Source of the DNA: Paracoccaceae bacterium
GTDB taxonomy: Bacteria; Pseudomonadota; Alphaproteobacteria; Rhodobacterales; Rhodobacteraceae
Assembly: GCA_026982275.1 (NCBI GenBank)
Contig: JALSHK010000006.1
Coordinates: 1-34,875, forward strand
Length of the DNA: 34,875 nt
Direction of reading: 5' to 3'
Below, in pieces: positions 24,901 to 31,503 of the stretch (positions are counted from its first letter, which is position 1; each line of letters starts with the position of its first letter). Made by a program: the position numbers and the translations under genes. Under the pieces are notes generated by a model. It was not told the DNA's origin and made no database searches. It saw only the letters and a list, made by a program, of their open reading frames with translations.

Positions 24901-26346
24901 ATCAACCGTGATGGCGATGTATTGCGAGCGCCATCTGCCACGCGCTGGCCGCAGGCCCGGTTTGTTGAAAGGCAGCCGGCTGACAGTCGGTTGTTTTGCA
25001 AGTCTGACAGGCCGATAGATCCTTTACCCGACGGGCTGTGGCTCCAGCGGCCCGATGGAATTTGGCTTAATTTGCCGGCTGATGGAGAGAGGTTCCGGCG
25101 CGCAGCTCCGGAATACGGCCGGCTGGCCAGCCAGGTTTTTTCCATTCGCGCTTCGAGCCGAGTATCAGCTATCAGGCGCAGTGATGAAAATGGGGGGCTA
25201 TCCCAAACGGGAACCCGGGCGCTCCAGATTACCCAGCGATTCGGGGCGGGAGCGCTCGCGCCTGTCACCACTGTTTTTTCAAAAGGACCAGCCCTTGAAA
25301 TAGACACTCCGACAGGGTTTTTCGGCGCCGGGCAGCGGATTTGGGCAATTACGCCAGACGGGATTGTCGATTATGGGCCGGAAGATCGAAGTGTCGCCTA
25401 TTTCACACCGGAACGTGCTCCGCGGGTCCGGCTGCCGGCTGGATGCGTGGTTGGCTCTGCCCGTCGTGTAAGTGTAAGCGAAACAGAGCTGTATTGCGAA
25501 AATGGAACAATGGTGCGGGCTGGCGTGACGGGCGGCGCACTTTCCCTTTCAGCACCCAGCTTCGCGCTTGCAACATGGACAGCCCGCTCGGGGCAGGTTT
25601 CGGTAAGCAGTGATCGGCAGGGCATCCAGCATCTGGCCTTAAGTGGTCAGAAAATATCACCCGCGATAACAACGGGCGGCTTCCCGTTTGATTCTGTTCG
25701 CCAAGTCCTTATTGGCGGAGATGGGGGGTATAATCTGATAACAGGCATCGGGTGGTGGGGGTTTAGTTCCAGCGGGGTTTCGCTTGCCGAAAATGGCGGG
25801 AACAGCATAGCGCTTCAGCGCAGCTTGTTGCTGCGCCTTGGTCGGCCGGAGTTGGTGCAGGCTGCTGAAGTCAACGAAACTCTTGACCCTTACGGACTTT
25901 GCTTGGCGTCCGAAAACAGCACGGTGGTTGATATCTCTATCACCGAAGACGGGTACACGGCGGCGCTCTCGCGCAACAGGGTTTGCGAGCCGTATCTGGG
26001 GCGAGATAGGTTACGTTCTTTTCACAAAACAAGTGATGGACGGTTTTTTTCGCGGCTATGGATAGGTGGTCAGCGAAACCGTATTGATTCATTGGTGAAC
26101 GGACGATTTGACAGCGATCGCATCCTGGAACTGCCCAATGCACAATATATTTCCGGCGAGATGGAAGCCGGAGACGGGCTTTGTGCGCCGACAGCCCTTG
26201 CTGGCGTTTCGGTCTGGGGAAATTCGACATCCCAGCGCGGGCGCGTATTTTCCGGAGCTTGTGGCCCGCTTTTGCCAATTGCCCCGATTTATGTGGATAA
26301 CAACTATTTTGCCGTTTTTTCCGGAGCTTTATACAGGCGCGAATGA
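18970..26346 (+). CDS. Giant single-pass membrane protein with many beta-propeller-like repeats
   Basis: A 2458-residue protein (roughly 270 kDa). A basic cytoplasmic N-terminus (RWFARRTKNLRF, 21-32) precedes one membrane helix at about 40-61, which predicts that the remaining 2400 residues are periplasmic. That part is almost entirely beta-strand-like, with recurrent short motifs of the form Y-N-P-x-T-R-x-W followed by a variable strand. Examples are the Trp at 366, 624, 663, 842, 981 and 1083, and many G-D/L-x-x-x-G-I strands, as in multi-blade propellers of the WD/Kelch/two-component-sensor type. I estimate several consecutive propellers but cannot count blades by eye. Scattered Cys may form disulfides. 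No enzyme motif is visible. It ends the operon and is 29% of the island. It probably senses or anchors something in the periplasm. Confidence 0.7.
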   Translation: MKWPFPPFDEENGLPRHGMDRWFARRTKNLRFVNRLDPVWGAIALLLIIAVMLVIGIGGLLYPEPEKTVRVEDRRILQSFTDPDDCFVSAAPTANGQLLVSLSRAARCRSDIASGGVTLYDPIWRVFSPQTLPFADDEGYSLSDTIGNVANSVWIRGDQDGLARWTEGRWAVWASQTSMQIGERLSMDRDIVATAQTKNDGESMFATRTGAFSVYDTSDSRWQNYGYLPGTGTVSALEWSDKGVWVARGSGLWFADFSLGAGLGEPRQISRDPVLSLDLTEQGEAVVLYSKACEGQPSRVAVERGGCQALVRYTSDARRYYAMLDTTAAPRLLDSRAVQFVAAIGAELVLAGKNGIWRYNTTTRSWTRPEKRSVTVLETGPDGTIAYGGRGWIAMQAPLMRTTVTSSFPNQSRTSVMVSFDSRNRPLFTDNQGALIRLERSGTLAFLFEPTAPGAIESMFVASSPTHDYFIGESGQVALDRETRSYTRAGSNSQLSSMANATLYAQLGSLALGFVPTGTTDRGSLVVFDMSTPSLSVSRPVESAKGLTLATEAQAFFTDRLGRLFGGRINFRQPSGISVEGLMPAQPNTGPGERQVDDVTRLGDRFVLSGAWGIRIYNPVTRGWETVSSIDTRTVADLGQGGKILSVGKDGILRTYQPSSDRWLASTVIPNRPLAFNSERDILDTLVSPLGQIVFLAKTENGGVLQVYDPRTRRIVYTSNINAGAVTNGKILTFISGQNWMLRLGARAFTADGALPLAPASRGVVSGWAESGKVFVTVEQDQRTGLKFLHRRQIGNDRSTCLYRANTIDASPQLDAFMPSQNRLVTVTEQGVWLNNLSTRRWNKVNLPASSYQVGMSGNMLWARSTGRRAANLVYRIDPQAAPAYDSCDPNATGIASVAFENAVILPENGTVYRITSVQDGGSPQVVKETIGGRASVQLAPAGAPPGAGAPLRSFVHEATNSLWLAYPGALARYEFRARKWTQFPLPRSRDWSQVLIETGEGTLEGKLVASYIADAGWIQLRVPYGAGSASEMEVFDREIVNPGPVPGGRLAGNLQEIRQSASALYFRFPDRIVSMNRRNRSWNPAWPIADENAEMAIINNRFMVYAPSLNRLYFQRGRGTVGIGAALREVVVPEGQVPMIDRDGLISWIAADGALVSCSAAAICQNVVNPVPEIDLRGVSSIRQLGEDFLLAGDDGLGIVVTRDPDQRFRRLTQGAKPLTGQNTLGRLRTETIGVLRRSKNGENLFMASPSSGFWVVDGPMPPFLPTMNKATSFGLSGVFNPDDNLYIDTSKQLVGEDGIIGPLPAGISGQDIMAIGRFGDDYWFQTLDRIQVFSPDCISPDVVVDVPEDPEQDIEAPARCIERDFPTLEGQIIAYIEAGNSGQNFIAILQDGSAQSFDGRWQQIRPAFQLPLATIQDFLQATTFVRPDGKRSFFAPLSVEESVDGSRFTVVEPKPGGTNRRRSYVAFQAGTLAALDLGWLRFDAARKVLVLGRGEQKSEMPLDAAFNSDQRFLAFAWSAPAPQPDGTVIVALQDGQLRLQNPASQSSLVTAAYVRQRGILDAAVVPDTGGHWQGPRFLPFQAENTLLSPERLYQKEAFSILQDRRETGVRLRHGVNRVLDRAGFLWDRFNDIGLGPNLEVILQTALGPVEMDAPEAALFEGMVAWSADTLDVIEAATERRLPENKFEWRQDRRNGIASLTRDTLFSAIYANGTLSVSTLAGFGQRRGFGPVATLDNAADPVDLLLSRGDEPLVYGLLNGDVMIANEQSGLEIADPAIAAEVMQLEAWRVGPLFARAKNSGRTQFEVRLAETGGQESPAIGPSRRFLFDSFLQARFAPDQALYLVSNAGLMRSASRSPDLAGMELLSSNTGNRSYDLVTRENDLYVLARKHGRPVGCEQISESGQRQCDVQMPLLSMVQTTLSDDRGLTAKAGETGWVFSASDPDTSMNRRVSLENGRFSFDRIQAVAVCNGAFFMINRDGDVLRAPSATRWPQARFVERQPADSRLFCKSDRPIDPLPDGLWLQRPDGIWLNLPADGERFRRAAPEYGRLASQVFSIRASSRVSAIRRSDENGGLSQTGTRALQITQRFGAGALAPVTTVFSKGPALEIDTPTGFFGAGQRIWAITPDGIVDYGPEDRSVAYFTPERAPRVRLPAGCVVGSARRVSVSETELYCENGTMVRAGVTGGALSLSAPSFALATWTARSGQVSVSSDRQGIQHLALSGQKISPAITTGGFPFDSVRQVLIGGDGGYNLITGIGWWGFSSSGVSLAENGGNSIALQRSLLLRLGRPELVQAAEVNETLDPYGLCLASENSTVVDISITEDGYTAALSRNRVCEPYLGRDRLRSFHKTSDGRFFSRLWIGGQRNRIDSLVNGRFDSDRILELPNAQYISGEMEAGDGLCAPTALAGVSVWGNSTSQRGRVFSGACGPLLPIAPIYVDNNYFAVFSGALYRRE

Positions 26347-26428
26347 AGCGGTTACTGCAAAAATGCCAGTGGTGGCAAAGCGGTAAATAATGCCGGGGCA
26401 AGCATAGTTTGATCATTTCCAGCTCAAT

Positions 26429-26458
26429 CTGACGGGTCGATGAAAATTGTGATATAGT
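26429..26458 (+). promoter_or_regulatory. Possible promoter of the DUF255 gene
   Basis: CTGACG (26429-26434) and an extended -10, TGATATAGT (hexamer TATAGT at 26453-26458), are separated by 18 bases. It lies in the 220-base gap after the giant gene. That gap has no clear intrinsic terminator (only a weak TGCCA/TGGCA hairpin at 26364-26377 without a U-tract), so some read-through from the operon is possible. Confidence 0.4.
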
Positions 26459-26566
26459 GGTTTTGACAAATGCGGGAATCGCCATGGGAAATTACAGGTT
26501 TTGTCCGGTGTCAAACGGCCTGCTCCCATGGAAATGATTTTCGCGACAGCCGAAACCGGAGAGAAT

Positions 26567-28741
26567 ATGCGTATTATTTCCCTGATTGCCTTGTTTTTTG
26601 CCAGTGCGCTATGGGCGCAAGAGCGAGAGCCAAACAACCTTTTGGGGCAAAAATCCCCCTATTTGCTTCAGCATGTATATAATGCGGTTGATTGGTATCC
26701 ATGGGATGAGCCGGCTTTTGCCAAGGCTCGCGCCGAAGGCAAGCCGATATTCTTGTCGGTCGGGTATGCTTCTTGTCACTGGTGCAGGGTGATGGCGGAG
26801 GAAAGTTTTGAAGATGACGCAGTGGGGGCCTTTCTGAACGATAATTTTGTTTCGATCAAGCTGGATCGCGAGGAACGCCCCGATCTTGACGAACAGTTCA
26901 TGCTGGTTACACGAACCGCAACCGGAACGGCGGGCTGGCCGAATTCGGTATTTCTCACACCGGAAGGGGATCCCTTTTATGCTGGCGGCTATTACACCAG
27001 AGATACGTTTTTATCGCTGCTGGTAGAGCTTGAGCAGCGCTGGCGCGAGGATCGTGAAACAATAGATGCCACGGCAGCCTCGCTGGGCGGCGTGGTGCGG
27101 GAATATCTTGGGCGAAAGGCACAGGCAAAACCGCTGACGCCGGAGCTTGCGCTCGAGGTTTCCCGGCAAATGCTGTCCGGAATGGATGATTTTAACGGCG
27201 GCTTCGGGGTGGCCCCGAAATTTCCGAAGGAATCAGGCTTGTTGTTTCTGCTGGATCAGGCCGAGCGGAATATGGATACTGCGTTGCTGGAGGCCGTGCA
27301 GCTTGCGGCCGAGGGAATGGTGAATGGCGGCATTCATGATCAGGCCGGTGGCGGCTTCCATCGTTATGCGGTGGATAATGAATGGGCGGTGCCGCATTTC
27401 GAGAAGATGCTCTATAATCAGGCCCTGATCGGACGTTTGCTGATGCGGCTGGATGGCCTGCAGCCCAACGAGGCCTTTGCCCGCGCCGCCATTCGCACCT
27501 TTGACTATGTGCTGCGCGATCTTCAGGCCACCGGAGGCGGGTTTTATGCCTCCGAGGATGCCGATACCCTTGATGAAAACGGCGAATACAAAGAGGGGTA
27601 TTTCTATCTCTGGACGCCGGATGAAATTCGCGCTGTGGCGGGCGGGGAGGCGGAGTTTCTGATCTCGGCGCTGAATGTGGAAGAGAACGGCAATTTTGAA
27701 GGTTCCAGCACCCTGCGCCTGAGCTATTTTGACGGTGACCGCGCACGGCTGGATCGCGGGCTGGAGCTGCTGCGATTGGCGCGCATGGCCCGCACCCCGC
27801 CCAACAAGGATGAAAAAATCCTGATGGGCTGGAATGGCGAAATGATTATCACGCTGGCGGCGGCGGCAAAGGCATATGGGCGGCCCGAATATCTGGCGGC
27901 GGCGCAGGCCTCGGCGCGATTTATCATGGACAACATGCGCAATGGTGACGGGTATTTCCGCGCCTATATCGCGGGCGAGGCCAGCATCGAGGCGCAATTG
28001 CCCGATTATGCCGGCTTTGGCCGTGCGCTGGTGGCGCTGCATGATGCCGACCCGGCAGCTGGCTGGCTGGCAGAGGCCCGGCGCATTGCCCGTTATATGC
28101 GGTCGAATTTCCAGGAGGATAGCGGAATATTCCGCATGAATGAACAGGCCGAGGGGCTGGGGGCGTTTATTCCGGTGGATGATGGCGAGGTGGCTTCGGG
28201 CAACGCGCAGGCACAATGGCTGCTGAGCGCTTTGGCGCGACGGGGAGAAGATGCGGAATTTGTGCAACAGGCGGATGCGCTGGCGGATCTCCTTTCGGGA
28301 AGCGCCCTTGGCCTGCCCGAGAAACGCGCGGCGGGCTTGGCGGCAGTGGATGCGCAGAATCGCGGTGATCTTGGTCCGTTGCGGGCGGTGTCCAACGGGG
28401 CGGTTCTGGTGCAGGCGGAGTATGACCGGGCAGCAGGCGTGGTGAATTTTACCATTTCGGTGGCCGAGGGTTGGCATATCAACGCCCATGAACCGCTGGA
28501 AGATTATTTCATCCCGACCTCGCTCCGGGTAAACGGCGAGGCGCTGGGTCCGGAGGCCTATCCCGAGCCGCTGATCACCACGCTTGCCTTTAACCGCGAT
28601 ACCCCGCTGGCGTTATATGATGGTGAACTCCGTCTGAGCGCGCCGGTTGGAGAGGGGGCGAATGTGGTGGTTCTGGTGCTACAATCCTGCAGTGATGAAA
28701 TATGCCTTGCACCGCAGGATATCAGCTTTGGCTTTTGGTAG
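26567..28741 (+). CDS. Secreted DUF255 thioredoxin-fold protein with DsbD-like C-terminal domain
   Basis: A 724-residue protein of the DUF255 (YyaL/spermatogenesis-associated 20) family. Residues 1-18 are a signal peptide (RIISLIALFFASALWA|Q), so unlike typical members it should be exported. Residues 22-180 are the thioredoxin-like domain, with PYLLQHVYNAVDWYPW and the CHWC redox pair (Cys70, Cys73). The middle (about 190-590) is the alpha/alpha-barrel typical of the family (GGIHDQAGGGFHRYAVD). Residues about 610-724 resemble the N-terminal domain of DsbD (GWHINAHEP, then CSDEICLAP with Cys708 and Cys713), so it may exchange electrons with a membrane thiol carrier. I chose the ATG at 26567 because GGAGA lies just upstream and the signal peptide starts there; ATG 26528 and TTG 26501 would bury it. 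It is probably unrelated to the operon upstream. Confidence 0.85.
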   Translation: MRIISLIALFFASALWAQEREPNNLLGQKSPYLLQHVYNAVDWYPWDEPAFAKARAEGKPIFLSVGYASCHWCRVMAEESFEDDAVGAFLNDNFVSIKLDREERPDLDEQFMLVTRTATGTAGWPNSVFLTPEGDPFYAGGYYTRDTFLSLLVELEQRWREDRETIDATAASLGGVVREYLGRKAQAKPLTPELALEVSRQMLSGMDDFNGGFGVAPKFPKESGLLFLLDQAERNMDTALLEAVQLAAEGMVNGGIHDQAGGGFHRYAVDNEWAVPHFEKMLYNQALIGRLLMRLDGLQPNEAFARAAIRTFDYVLRDLQATGGGFYASEDADTLDENGEYKEGYFYLWTPDEIRAVAGGEAEFLISALNVEENGNFEGSSTLRLSYFDGDRARLDRGLELLRLARMARTPPNKDEKILMGWNGEMIITLAAAAKAYGRPEYLAAAQASARFIMDNMRNGDGYFRAYIAGEASIEAQLPDYAGFGRALVALHDADPAAGWLAEARRIARYMRSNFQEDSGIFRMNEQAEGLGAFIPVDDGEVASGNAQAQWLLSALARRGEDAEFVQQADALADLLSGSALGLPEKRAAGLAAVDAQNRGDLGPLRAVSNGAVLVQAEYDRAAGVVNFTISVAEGWHINAHEPLEDYFIPTSLRVNGEALGPEAYPEPLITTLAFNRDTPLALYDGELRLSAPVGEGANVVVLVLQSCSDEICLAPQDISFGFW

Positions 28742-28750
28742 GTCGCGGGG

Positions 28751-30226
28751 TTAAACCTCCATGCAGATATATTTCATTTCCAGATAATCCTCTACGCCAT
28801 GATGGGAGCCTTCGCGACCGAGGCCGGATTGCTTGACCCCGCCAAAGGGGGCGACTTCGGTGGAAATCAGGCCGGTATTCACCCCGACCATGCCATATTC
28901 CAGCGCTTCGGCCACCCGCCATACGCGGCTCAGGTTATTGGCATAGAAATAGCTGGCGAGGCCAAAAACGGTGTCATTGGCCTGCTCGATTACATCCGCC
29001 TCGTCGGTGAAGCGGAAAAGCGGTGCAACGGGGCCGAAGGTTTCGTCATTGGTGACGATCATATCGCGGGTAACGCCTGTGAGGATGGTTGGCTCGAAAA
29101 ACGTGCCGCCAAGCGCGTGACGATGGCCGCCGGCGGTGACAGTGGCACCTTTGGCTGTGGCGTCTGCAATATGTGCTTCCACCTTTTCCACGGCGGCCCG
29201 GGTGATCAGCGGTCCTGCAACAGTGCCCGCTTCAAAGCCGTCGCCGACCTTCATCTTGCCCACGGCCTCGCCCATTTTGGCGGCAAATTCGTCATATACC
29301 GCATCCTGCACATAAATCCGGTTGGCACAAACGCAGGTCTGGCCGTTATTGCGGTATTTGGCAATCATCGCCCCTTCCACGGCGGCATCCAGATCTGCAT
29401 CGTCAAACACGATGAAGGGGGCGTTGCCACCCAGCTCCATACTCATTTTCATCACCCGCGAAGCCCCTTGCGCCAGCAATATCCGACCCACCTGTGTGGA
29501 GCCGGTAAAGGTGAGCTTGCGCACCTTGTCGTTAGACGTGAATTCTTTGCCGATGTCAGCCGCAGCAGAGGATGGCACCACCGAGAACACCCCTTTGGGC
29601 ACCCCTGCCCGCTCGGCCAGCAGGGCCATGGCGAGGGCTGAAAGCGGGGTTTCGGGGGCGGGTTTGGCGACGAATGCACAGCCCACGGCCAGCGCAGGGC
29701 CGGCCTTGCGCGCGATCATCGCATTCGGGAAATTCCACGGGGTGATCGAGGCCACCACCCCTACGGGCTGTTTCAGCACGACAATGCGCTTGCTTGGCTG
29801 ATGGCCCGGAATGGTCTCGCCGTAAACCCGCTTGGCTTCTTCGGAAAACCACTCGATAAAGCTGGCCCCATAAAGGATTTCGCCCTTGGCCTCGGGCAGG
29901 GGCTTGCCCATTTCTGCGGTGAGAATCGCGCCCAGATCATCGGCATTTTCCACCATCAGCTCATACCACTTGCGCAGAACCGCTGCACGCTCCTTGCCGG
30001 TGCGCGCGGCCCATGGTTTTTGCGCGATATAGGCGGCGTCAATGGCGCGGGTGGTTTCGGCCACCCCGCAATCGGCGACTTGCGCGACCACATCGCCGCG
30101 TGCGGGGTTGGTGACATCAAGGGTATTTCCTCGGTCGCTATCTACCCATTCACCGGCAATAAAGGCCTTGGTGACAAGCAGGGAAGGGTCTTTTAGCCTG
30201 CTGGCGAGTTCGGTTTTGTCTAGCAT
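28751..30226 (-). CDS. gabD: NADP-dependent succinate-semialdehyde dehydrogenase
   Basis: A 491-residue aldehyde dehydrogenase, the last step of the GABA shunt: succinate semialdehyde plus NAD(P)+ to succinate. It follows E. coli GabD closely over its full length, with AKGEILYGASFIEWF (113-127), ITPWNFP (161-167), KPA with Lys188, catalytic Glu264 in ELGGNAPF and catalytic Cys298 in GQTCVCANR. The C-terminus GGVKQSGLGREGS...EDYLEMKY is also GabD-like. The ATG at 30226 follows GGAGG; an open frame extends further upstream but has no family similarity. A related glutarate-semialdehyde dehydrogenase activity is possible. It ends nine bases from the convergent DUF255 gene, with no terminator between. 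Confidence 0.93.
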   Translation of the reverse strand: MLDKTELASRLKDPSLLVTKAFIAGEWVDSDRGNTLDVTNPARGDVVAQVADCGVAETTRAIDAAYIAQKPWAARTGKERAAVLRKWYELMVENADDLGAILTAEMGKPLPEAKGEILYGASFIEWFSEEAKRVYGETIPGHQPSKRIVVLKQPVGVVASITPWNFPNAMIARKAGPALAVGCAFVAKPAPETPLSALAMALLAERAGVPKGVFSVVPSSAAADIGKEFTSNDKVRKLTFTGSTQVGRILLAQGASRVMKMSMELGGNAPFIVFDDADLDAAVEGAMIAKYRNNGQTCVCANRIYVQDAVYDEFAAKMGEAVGKMKVGDGFEAGTVAGPLITRAAVEKVEAHIADATAKGATVTAGGHRHALGGTFFEPTILTGVTRDMIVTNDETFGPVAPLFRFTDEADVIEQANDTVFGLASYFYANNLSRVWRVAEALEYGMVGVNTGLISTEVAPFGGVKQSGLGREGSHHGVEDYLEMKYICMEV

Positions 30227-30317
30227 CGGAGCCTCCGTAAGTATTCGGGTGCAGGATGCGGGGGCGGGGGCGGTTTCGCAAGGGGTATTGGTTCCGAAGA
30301 AGCAAAATACCCGCGTT

Positions 30318-30339
30318 GGTGGTGGGCTATAACACCACC
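30318..30339. other. Inverted repeat between trmL and gabD
   Basis: GGTGGTG (30318-30324) and CACCACC (30333-30339) form a perfect 7-base stem with an 8-base loop directly beyond the trmL stop. No T-run follows on the minus strand, so it is at best a weak terminator or mRNA-stabilising hairpin. Confidence 0.3.
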
Positions 30340-30798
30340 CTACCGGAGCTGGCGCGTGGCCTCGCCAATCGCTATGCCCGCCGATACCGCCACATTCAGC
30401 GATCGCCCGCCTCCGGGCATGGGAATGAGCAGGCGGGCATCGCAGGCCTGGGCCACCTCGCCGGGCACCCCGGCGCTCTCGCGGCCAAGCATTATGGTAT
30501 CTCCTGCCCGAAAGTTGAAATCCCATAGCGGGCTGGCGGCTTTGGTGGTCATGAGAATCAGGCGGCCGGTGCGTTGGGCCTGAAATGCCTCCCACGAAGC
30601 ATGGCGGGTGATATCGGCGATATCGGCGTAATCCATCGCCGAACGGCGCAGGGCCTTGACCGAAAACGGGAATCCGCATGGCTCGATTACGTCTATTCCC
30701 GCGTCAAAACAGGCGGCAAGGCGAATCATACTGCCCAGATTGGGCGCTATATCCGGCTGAAAAGCTGCGATTCGAAGATTTTGGGGCAATATTTTCAC
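30340..30798 (-). CDS. trmL: tRNA (cytidine/uridine-34 2'-O)-methyltransferase
   Basis: A 152-residue SpoU/TrmD-fold (SPOUT) methyltransferase that methylates the ribose of the wobble base in tRNA-Leu. The three family motifs are present: PDIAPNLGSMIRLAACF near the N-terminus (motif 1, N and R), IMLGRESAGVP (motif 2, with Glu), and LLIPMPGGGRSLNVAVSAGIAIGEA (motif 3, the SAM-binding knot). The length is that of TrmL. I chose the GTG at 30798, just before KILPQNLRIAAFQPD where family similarity begins, with AAAGAA upstream. A longer frame to 30921 would run into the petA leader. It is divergent from petABC. Confidence 0.88.
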   Translation of the reverse strand: MKILPQNLRIAAFQPDIAPNLGSMIRLAACFDAGIDVIEPCGFPFSVKALRRSAMDYADIADITRHASWEAFQAQRTGRLILMTTKAASPLWDFNFRAGDTIMLGRESAGVPGEVAQACDARLLIPMPGGGRSLNVAVSAGIAIGEATRQLR

Positions 30799-30898
30799 TT
30801 TCTTTAGGCATGCGGCGCAAAGTCCGCTGGACCGCGCGCCCACTCGGGTGTATTCGTTTCGGGCAATGCCTGCAATCTGCGGGCCTAAAATGTATATC

Positions 30899-30914
30899 TG
30901 CCCGAAACCGGGCA
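30899..30914 (+). other. Inverted repeat in the petA leader
   Basis: TGCCCG-AAAC-CGGGCA is a perfect 6-base stem with a 4-base loop, 20 bases before the petA start codon and just upstream of its ribosome site. It could affect initiation at the TTG codon or be a protein site in the trmL/petA gap. I see no strong promoter there; TAAAAT at 30886-30891 is a possible -10. Confidence 0.3.
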
Positions 30915-30934
30915 ACAACAAGGGGGGACGTCCA

Positions 30935-31492
30935 TTGTCTCACGCAGAAGATTCAGGTTCGCGCCGCGATTTCCTATATGTCGCGACCGCCTCCACCGGC
31001 GCGGTGGCTCTCGGGGCTGCCGTCTGGCCGCTGGTCGATCAAATGAATGCCAGTGCCGATGTGCAGGCGCTTGCTTCCAAAGAGGTTGATATTTCCGGTG
31101 TTGAAGTGGGCACACAAATTTCGGTCAAGTGGCTTGGCAAGCCGGTTTTCATCCGTCATCGCACAGACGAGGAAATCGAAGCCAGCCGCAACACCCCGCT
31201 GGAAGATCTGAAAGATCCGACCTCGCAAAACAACGCGAAATGGGAAACCGATGCATCCGATGCCAACCGCGCGCTGGATGAAGAAGGCAAATGGCTGGTG
31301 ATGGTCGGGGTTTGCACCCATCTGGGTTGTATCCCGCTTGGCGGAGCCTCGGGCGAATTTGGCGGCTGGTTCTGCCCTTGCCACGGTTCGCACTATGATA
31401 CGGCTGGCCGCATTCGCAAGGGGCCTGCCCCGCTCAATCTTTTGGTGCCGGAAGCCGCGTTTCTGTCCGACACCGTAATTAAACTAGGCTAA
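30935..31492 (+). CDS. petA: Ubiquinol-cytochrome c reductase Rieske iron-sulfur subunit
   Basis: A 185-residue Rieske protein of the cytochrome bc1 complex, which passes electrons from ubiquinol at the Qo site to cytochrome c1. A twin-arginine motif (SRRDFLYVA, Arg10-Arg11) and a hydrophobic anchor (about 17-36) predict folded export by Tat with an uncleaved membrane helix. The 2Fe-2S ligands are Cys127 and His129 in CTHLGC and Cys147-x-Cys-His150 in CPCHGSHYD, with Cys132 and Cys149 forming the stabilising disulfide. I chose a TTG start at 30935 because it gives the usual SHAED-x-RRDFLY N-terminus and follows a strong AGGGGGG. An in-frame start at 30848 would put 29 unrelated residues before it. 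First gene of petABC. Confidence 0.95.
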   Translation: MSHAEDSGSRRDFLYVATASTGAVALGAAVWPLVDQMNASADVQALASKEVDISGVEVGTQISVKWLGKPVFIRHRTDEEIEASRNTPLEDLKDPTSQNNAKWETDASDANRALDEEGKWLVMVGVCTHLGCIPLGGASGEFGGWFCPCHGSHYDTAGRIRKGPAPLNLLVPEAAFLSDTVIKLG

Positions 31493-31503
31493 GGGAGAAC
31501 ATC

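Noticed and set aside
26364..26377. Terminator after the giant gene
   Set aside because: The stem is only five bases and no U-tract follows.
30799..30921. Longer TrmL N-terminus
   Set aside because: The extra 41 residues have no family similarity and would overlap the petA leader.
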